Part shown: positions 31,330-36,076 of the stretch, piece after piece
How positions within the stretch are numbered: the first letter of the stretch is position 1
How the letters are laid out: the number at the start of each line of letters is the position of its first letter
Assembly (NCBI GenBank): GCA_013791765.1
Contig: VMTC01000052.1
Location: forward strand, 1-36,076
DNA from: Rhodoferax sp.
GTDB lineage: Bacteria; Pseudomonadota; Gammaproteobacteria; Burkholderiales; Burkholderiaceae_C
Direction of reading: 5' to 3'
Length of the DNA stretch: 36,076 nt
Notes under the pieces: model-generated
Told to the model about the DNA's origin: nothing
The model's database searches: none
Seen by the model: the letters and a program-made list of their open reading frames with translations, nothing else
Translations under genes and position numbers: made by a program

Positions 31330-32202
31330 ATGACAGAACTGATACTGCAAGCGCTCTATTCAGGCGTTTTACAGGGTGGATCGTACGCTTTGATTGCACT
31401 CGGATTAGCGCTAGTTTTTGGTGCAATGAAAGTAATCAACCTGGCACACGGAGAGCTTGTGCTTTTGTCCGCCTACATTGCCTACTCAGTAGAGGCTGGT
31501 TTAGGTTGGAATCCAATTCTTGCCATACCCATCTCTCTGGTCGTGGTGTGTTTGACATCCGCAATGGTCTACTATTTGGTTGGTCGCATCAAGAAGGATC
31601 GGGAGATCAATTCACTGATCCTCACTTATGGCATCGGTGTGATCTTGACCAATATGATACTGTTGATCTGGAAGGCAGATGTACGTACGACCGGCTCCAC
31701 CTGGATGCAAGAGGCCATGGTTGTAGGTCCTTTCTACAGCATGCGCAGCGAGGTTTTGTTCTTCGCCGTCAGCTTAGTCATGATGGTTGGTCTCTGGTGG
31801 TGGCTCTCTCGTAGCTGGTATGGCCGTGCCGTGCGCGCTGTATCGAGCAATCGTGACGCAGCCAAACTGATGGGCATTGATCCCGGCTACACAGAACTGG
31901 TGTCATTCGTCGTCGCAGGCATTCTTGCCGCGGTTGCCGGCGTAGCGCTCTACAGCTATGGTGTTGTTAGCCCGGCGTATGGCAGCGTTCTGACAGTGAA
32001 GGCATTCATCATCACTGTACTGGCGGGTATCGGCTCAATACCCGGTGTTCTGATCGGGGCCTTGCTGCTTGGCGTTGCGGAAGCGTTGACAGTCACGCTG
32101 GCAAGCTCGGCATTGCAGGAACTGGTGGGTATGGGCTTATTTTTACTTGTTCTATTCGTCATGCCGAACGGTCTTTTCGGTGCAAAGGGGAGACGCGGAT
32201 GA
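31330..32202 (+). CDS. livH: Liv-type ABC transporter permease LivH
   Basis: An inner-membrane permease of 290 residues with about eight membrane segments. LQGGSYALIALGLALVFGAM followed by KVINLAHGELVLLSAYIAY at the start and VLAGIGSIPGVLIGALLLGVAEAL near the end are family signatures. ATG 31330 gives the standard N-terminus. Its last codons overlap livM (ATGA, 32199-32202). It lies 82 bp after the binding-protein gene. Confidence 0.93.
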   Translation: MTELILQALYSGVLQGGSYALIALGLALVFGAMKVINLAHGELVLLSAYIAYSVEAGLGWNPILAIPISLVVVCLTSAMVYYLVGRIKKDREINSLILTYGIGVILTNMILLIWKADVRTTGSTWMQEAMVVGPFYSMRSEVLFFAVSLVMMVGLWWWLSRSWYGRAVRAVSSNRDAAKLMGIDPGYTELVSFVVAGILAAVAGVALYSYGVVSPAYGSVLTVKAFIITVLAGIGSIPGVLIGALLLGVAEALTVTLASSALQELVGMGLFLLVLFVMPNGLFGAKGRRG

Positions 32203-33152
32203 AATTCAATAAAACGATTATCGCCATGCTTTTGGCGGTATATATCGGCGTGCCGCTGGCGTTCGGCAGTGACAACTATTTAATGAGTCTGTTGGTTGCC
32301 TCCTTGGTCATTGGTGGCGTTGCCTTGTCGTGGGCATTGCTGGGTAACCTGGGGGGAATGGTCAGTTTCGGACACGCTGCGTTTTTCGGTGTTGGTGCTT
32401 ATGCCTCCGCCATCTTGAGCATGAAATTTGGCGTTCCCGTATTGATTTCAATACTGCTAGGTGGCGTCGGCGCTGTTGTTGCGTCACTGGCGATGTTTCC
32501 GGTGTTGCGTTTAAGAGGTCCTTATTTTGCCTTGGCAATTCTGGCCTATGCACACATCTTCCGGATTCTCGCAACCCAGTGGACTTCGGTGACAGGTGGG
32601 GCTGGCGGCGTATCAAATATACCTCGGTTGCCGGAGTTATTCGGATACGACCTGAGTAGCAAGACCGGCGGCTATTTGGTGATCCTCACCATCGTTGTCG
32701 CATTTGCCGCGATCTATCAATACATTCGTCGTAGTCACTACGGCCTGGCTCTGCGCGCAATGCACGAAAGCGAAGACGCTACCCGCGTAATCGGGGTCAA
32801 CAGCACTTTGCTGAAGGGCCTCATGCTGCTGGTATCTGCATTCATGTGTGGTGTGGTCGGTGCCTTTAACGCTCATTACATCAACTTTCTTGAGCCGGAT
32901 TACGCCTTTAGTGGTCTGTGGGTAACGATACCCATTGTGGCGGCCATATTTGGTGGCTATCGCACGATTACCGGACCCATTGTCGGTGCGGTGGTCGTGT
33001 ATTTGATTGATCAATTGATCTTTAAAAACATCATCCCATCTGGCCACCAATTGGTTTTAGGCGTACTGCTTGTATCGATGATTATCTTCAGCCCTGATGG
33101 CTTGATGCCACTGCTACGTAAGTTGACAAGGAGAACCCATGTTGCAACTTAA
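32199..33152 (+). CDS. livM: Liv-type ABC transporter permease LivM
   Basis: The second permease subunit, 317 residues with about eight to nine membrane segments. LLGNLGGMVSFGHAAFFGVG (about 47-66) and LRLRGPYFALAILAYAHIFR, then IFSPDGLMPLLRKL near the end, identify the family. It pairs with LivH to form the channel. The start overlaps livH by 4 bp and the end overlaps livG by 14 bp, so the genes are translationally coupled. Confidence 0.93.
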   Translation: MKFNKTIIAMLLAVYIGVPLAFGSDNYLMSLLVASLVIGGVALSWALLGNLGGMVSFGHAAFFGVGAYASAILSMKFGVPVLISILLGGVGAVVASLAMFPVLRLRGPYFALAILAYAHIFRILATQWTSVTGGAGGVSNIPRLPELFGYDLSSKTGGYLVILTIVVAFAAIYQYIRRSHYGLALRAMHESEDATRVIGVNSTLLKGLMLLVSAFMCGVVGAFNAHYINFLEPDYAFSGLWVTIPIVAAIFGGYRTITGPIVGAVVVYLIDQLIFKNIIPSGHQLVLGVLLVSMIIFSPDGLMPLLRKLTRRTHVAT

Positions 33153-33852
33153 AAATATATCGGTCCGTTTCGGAGGACTTACCGCGTTAAATAATGTGAC
33201 ACTCTCTGTCGGAACGCACGACGTGATGGGTTTGGTGGGACCGAATGGTGCGGGGAAAACCACATTGTTCAATGCCATTTCTGGTCTGGTGCGGCCGACC
33301 AGCGGCCAGATTACCTTTGATGGAGTCGATGTGATTCGGGCGCCGATGTACAAACGAGCACGCATTGGAATCGGTCGTACGTTTCAGGTTCCGCAGCCCA
33401 TGCATGAACTCACGGTGCTGCAGAATCTGACCGTTGCGCAGCGCTTCGGAACTGGCAAAGTTGATCAAAAGAAGATCGACGAGATTCTTGAGTTCACCAG
33501 TCTTACCGACAAGGCCGAACGCAATGCAGCCTCCGAGCTAGCGCTGACGGAATTGAAGGCGCTCGAGGTTGCCAAGGCCTTGGCAACCAACCCCAAATTA
33601 TTGTTGCTTGATGAAGTGTTTGCAGGTCTCGAGACGACAGGCAAACGTCACTTTATGACCATGCTCAAGGATTTGCATGAGAAATTCTCTGTGGGCATCA
33701 TCATCATTGAGCACGACATCGAAACCATTAGCAACTTGTGCCAGCGGGTGGCTGTTCTTAATTTTGGTGAGCTGATCGCCGAGGGAACACCTGACGAAGT
33801 ATTCCGCGACCCGGTCGTCATTAAAAGCTATACAGGAGGCGCAAATGCTTGA
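33139..33852 (+). CDS. livG: Liv-type ABC transporter ATP-binding protein LivG
   Basis: A cytoplasmic ATPase subunit of 237 residues with Walker A GPNGAGKTT (about 34-42), Q-loop near GRTFQVPQPM, Walker B LLLLDEVFAGL and the switch histidine in IIIEHDIETI. The ABC signature, usually LSGGQ-like or LTLAGKKR-like in this group, reads LALTELKALE and lacks the central glycine. AAGGAG lies 6 bases before ATG 33139. It overlaps livM by 14 bp and livF by 8 bp. It is slightly shorter than E. coli LivG. Confidence 0.92.
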   Translation: MLQLKNISVRFGGLTALNNVTLSVGTHDVMGLVGPNGAGKTTLFNAISGLVRPTSGQITFDGVDVIRAPMYKRARIGIGRTFQVPQPMHELTVLQNLTVAQRFGTGKVDQKKIDEILEFTSLTDKAERNAASELALTELKALEVAKALATNPKLLLLDEVFAGLETTGKRHFMTMLKDLHEKFSVGIIIIEHDIETISNLCQRVAVLNFGELIAEGTPDEVFRDPVVIKSYTGGANA

Positions 33853-34546
33853 AATTTGCAGTGTTCGCGCGGGCTACGGCGCAATCAATGTTTTGTGGGA
33901 CGTGTCCCTGACTATCGCTCGCGGCCAGTTGACCACCATCATCGGCCCCAATGGTGCAGGAAAAACGACGTTGTTACGGGCCATCATGGGCCTTCTTCCA
34001 TTATCTCAGGGTGAGGTCAAACTCAATGGGAACGTCTTGAAGGACACGCCTACATGGAAGATGGCAGACGTGTCTATGGCAATGATTCCAGAAGGGCGTA
34101 TGACTTTCCGTGATATGAGCGTCGAGGAAAATTTGATCATGGGCGCTTTCCCGAAGCAGCATCGGGCGCGCGTGACGGAAAATCTTGAGAAGTCCTATCA
34201 GATGTTTCCCAGACTGAGTGAGCGCCGTAAGCAACTAGCCGGTTCACTGTCTGGCGGTGAGGCGCAAATGCTGGCAATGGCACGCGGCCTCATGGCTGAT
34301 CCGCAGTTGTTAATTATCGATGAACCTTCGCTGGGTCTGGCTCCGGTCTTGGTGAACGAATTATTTGAGATTCTTGCGCGGCTAAAGGAAGGTGGTCGCA
34401 CTATCGTCCTGGTCGAACAAAACACACATAAAGCTGTCAGTGTGGCGGATCATGTGTATTTGATGCAAAGTGGGAAAGTTGTTCTGTCACAGCCAGCATC
34501 AGAAGTTAGCCTTGAGCACCTACATGATCTATATTTTGCGCGGTGA
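33845..34546 (+). CDS. livF: Liv-type ABC transporter ATP-binding protein LivF
   Basis: The second ATPase, 233 residues: Walker A GPNGAGKTT (about 36-44), MIPEGRMTFRDMSVEENL (family-specific), a complete signature LSGGEAQMLAMARGL, Walker B LLIIDEPSLGLAP and switch-region LVEQNTHKA. Together with LivG it would drive import by LivHM. AGGAGG precedes ATG 33845. It is the last gene of the transporter cluster; 159 bp separate it from the stress-protein gene. Confidence 0.94.
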   Translation: MLEICSVRAGYGAINVLWDVSLTIARGQLTTIIGPNGAGKTTLLRAIMGLLPLSQGEVKLNGNVLKDTPTWKMADVSMAMIPEGRMTFRDMSVEENLIMGAFPKQHRARVTENLEKSYQMFPRLSERRKQLAGSLSGGEAQMLAMARGLMADPQLLIIDEPSLGLAPVLVNELFEILARLKEGGRTIVLVEQNTHKAVSVADHVYLMQSGKVVLSQPASEVSLEHLHDLYFAR

Positions 34547-34705
34547 CTAGGTGTTGTGAAATACGTGACTGAGACCCGAAATTCTGTAGCGCCAACCAGT
34601 GAACGAATTTGCTTGCCACCATTAGCAAAGGGTCACTTTAGCGATGGTCAATATTTTTGGCCGTTCTGATTCCTGACGTTCATCTTTTCAAAAAGTAGAA
34701 ATATT

Positions 34706-35101
34706 ATGACAATACTTGTAGCCTATGTGCCACGTCCCGAGGGTCAAGCTGCTCTAGACAAAGGCATCGAAATTGCAAAAAGTCGCAATGAACGATTGGT
34801 AGTCGTCAACGCCAGCGCTGGAGGGAGGAAAGAAGACCCATCGTTTGCCGAGGCACATGACTTCGAACGAGTACAGAAAATGTTGGTGGACACTGGTCTC
34901 AACACCGAAATAAAGCAATTTGTACGAGGAAAAAATGCCGTTGAGGAGATCGAAGCGTTAGTCGAGTCATTGCAGGTCTCTGTGCTCATCATCGGGCTGA
35001 GAAAGCGTTCCCCCGTGGGTAAACTCATCATGGGTAGCGTTGCCCAAGAGCTTCTCCTTTCCGTTTCCTGTCCAGTACTCGCTGTTAAGTTTTTGGGGTG
35101 A
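34706..35101 (+). CDS. universal stress protein (UspA family)
   Basis: This 131-residue single-domain Usp fold protein starts MTILVAYVPRPEGQAALDKG. The C-terminal ATP-binding pattern G-x2-G-type appears as GLRKRSPVGKLIMGSVAQELLL split in two (about 96-117), so ATP binding is possible. Usp genes of this type often accompany catabolic ABC-transporter operons. It has its own gap of 159 bp upstream and could be separately transcribed. AGTAGAAAT precedes the ATG; the ribosome binding site is weak. The physiological role is unknown. Confidence 0.88.
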   Translation: MTILVAYVPRPEGQAALDKGIEIAKSRNERLVVVNASAGGRKEDPSFAEAHDFERVQKMLVDTGLNTEIKQFVRGKNAVEEIEALVESLQVSVLIIGLRKRSPVGKLIMGSVAQELLLSVSCPVLAVKFLG

Positions 35102-35356
35102 GTTGAACGTGGCTATCTGAGCGTCAGCTTTATGTAACTCTGGTCTACAAGGCCTTTGGCTTCCCGGAAACTGTCATCCGTGGGTACCCGCTTCTGGTCG
35201 TTGGCGGGTGCAGCGATCCTCGAAATTGACACCGGATTGCTGACGGCCAGGGTATTGGGGTGAAGGTCAGGTATCGAGCGAGCATTTTTGGCAGACCTAT
35301 GTCGGCAACCGTTTAGGTTTGTAGGATGCCTGCCCGCAGCCACTGACTGGCGCGAC

Positions 35357-35890
35357 TCAATCCGTGTCCTGGGGCTCGCCATTCAAGGCACACAACAGGG
35401 CGGCATTGCCACCCAATGTCTTGGCTCGGTACATGGCGCGGTCGCCCAAACGCAACAGGTCTTGCTCTGTATTGGCGTGGTCCGGGTAAATGGCAACGCC
35501 GATACTCGACGAAGCGTGCAACAACAACTGATTTGGGCTGACAAACGGCTGCTGCAGTTCCATGCGAATCTTCTCGGCCACAGCAAGCGCATCTTCGCTG
35601 CTTTGTATGTCGGGCAATATCACCAGGAACTCGTCCCCGCCAACGCGTGCCGCCGTGTCGGAAGCCCGCAGACAGCTCTTGATGCGCTGCGCCACCGTCT
35701 GTAGAACCCAGTCGCCAGCTTCATGACCGTGTTGGTCATTGATCGCTTTGAATTTATCCAGATCGATAAACATCAAGGCCATCCGCGACTGGGCGCGCCT
35801 GGCGCGCGCCAGTGTTTGGCTCAGCCGGTCATTGAGCAACCGACGATTGGGCAATTGCGTCAAGGGGTCGTAAAACGCCAGTTGCTGCAC
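35357..35890 (-). CDS. GGDEF-domain protein (diguanylate cyclase), N-terminally truncated
   Basis: The 177-residue product is essentially one GGDEF domain, which makes cyclic di-GMP from two GTP. It has FYDPLTQLPNRRLLNDRL (6-23), FIDLDKFKAINDQHGHEAGD (41-60), the active site RVGGDEF (82-88) and the inhibitory site RASD (75-78), five residues before GGDEF. The GTG at 35890 is only the first available start. Before it the same frame reads GTLRDITQRKQLEEE, the typical end of a PAS sensor module, and then meets a TGA (35954-35956). The sensor region is therefore missing and this may be a gene fragment. Confidence 0.75.
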   Translation of the reverse strand: MQQLAFYDPLTQLPNRRLLNDRLSQTLARARRAQSRMALMFIDLDKFKAINDQHGHEAGDWVLQTVAQRIKSCLRASDTAARVGGDEFLVILPDIQSSEDALAVAEKIRMELQQPFVSPNQLLLHASSSIGVAIYPDHANTEQDLLRLGDRAMYRAKTLGGNAALLCALNGEPQDTD

Positions 35891-35953
35891 CTCCTCTTCG
35901 AGTTGCTTTCGCTGGGTAATGTCGCGCAGGGTGCCCCCGGGTTCCCCAGCTAT

Positions 35954-36076
35954 TCACCCCCAACCACGTCGGCGCCCAATGAAATCAACGATCTTCGCTC
36001 TTGAAATCACATTTTTGTAATGGCGTGAATTGCTAGCTTAGTGAATTTATGCGTGGTAAATGTTGTGATACAGTAG
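35954..36076. other. foreign or decayed sequence at the broken end of the GGDEF gene
   Basis: Up to about 35950 the minus strand encodes a PAS-linker-like sequence in frame with the GGDEF domain. From the TGA at 35954-35956 outward no frame continues the sensor domain and the sequence turns AT-rich. CTATTCACCCCCAACCACGT (35950-35969) might be the edge of an inserted element, but I cannot identify it and the window ends here. Confidence 0.35.

Noticed and set aside
1-36076. tRNA, rRNA, CRISPR array, prophage or complete insertion sequence
   Set aside because: None was seen on reading both strands; no transposase, integrase or regularly spaced direct-repeat array is present.

Overview
The window looks like chromosomal DNA of a betaproteobacterium of the order Burkholderiales, most likely Comamonadaceae (Rhodoferax/Polaromonas type). 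This rests on the overall gene content (ureEFG, a Fur-type tonB-exbB-exbD-hemP unit, priA next to hemE, ruvB, an IclR-controlled acyl-CoA operon with a Liv-type ABC transporter), a high GC content in the housekeeping part, and a dispersed repeat of a type I associate with that family. No sequence search was run.

Layout. (1) 1-1432: accessory DNA. The left edge holds the end of a DUF2442 gene, an attC recombination site and a second integron-like gene cassette. These are followed by a TumE/TumA-type toxin-antitoxin pair whose toxin is broken. (2) 1570-4316: urease accessory genes ureE, ureF and ureG, then on the minus strand a small GlsB-type membrane protein and a BON-LysM (Kbp-like) protein. 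(3) 4704-8348: an MFS transporter and a long two-domain phosphate acetyltransferase. (4) 8495-10681: a minus-strand iron/heme energy-transduction operon. It has a Fur-box promoter, a possible 24-residue membrane peptide, tonB, exbB, exbD and hemP. (5) 10954-12671: a 3-hydroxyisobutyrate-dehydrogenase-like enzyme, a decayed stretch, and a hypothetical gene behind a sigma-28-like promoter. (6) 12769-18905: priA, hemE and an alpha-carbonic anhydrase on the minus strand, with ruvB diverging. (7) 18884-19796: a VTT/DedA-type membrane protein gene lying between two near-identical copies of the ruvB 3' end. (8) 19889-35101: a catabolic island. An IclR regulator and a ruined acyl-CoA ligase gene diverge from a pim-like beta-oxidation operon (multifunctional FadB-like protein, thiolase, two-subunit acyl-CoA dehydrogenase, crotonase), a class III CoA-transferase, a five-gene Liv-type ABC importer and a universal stress protein. 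(9) 35357-36076: a GGDEF domain cut off from its sensor part.

How the genes may work together. The 20-35 kb island reads as one uptake-and-degradation module. The periplasmic binding protein and LivHMGF bring in an organic acid, a CoA thioester is formed, and PimCD, PimF and the thiolase shorten it to acetyl-CoA. The resemblance to pimeloyl-CoA (C7-C14 dicarboxylate) degradation is by family recognition; the true substrate is unknown. The dedicated ligase is destroyed, so the CoA-transferase is the obvious candidate for the activation step. Two copies of a 13-bp palindrome in the divergent iclR-pimF region are likely operators.

Across the window, at least three and probably four copies of a roughly 60-bp dispersed repeat with fixed internal spacing can be read, one of them inside the priA coding sequence.
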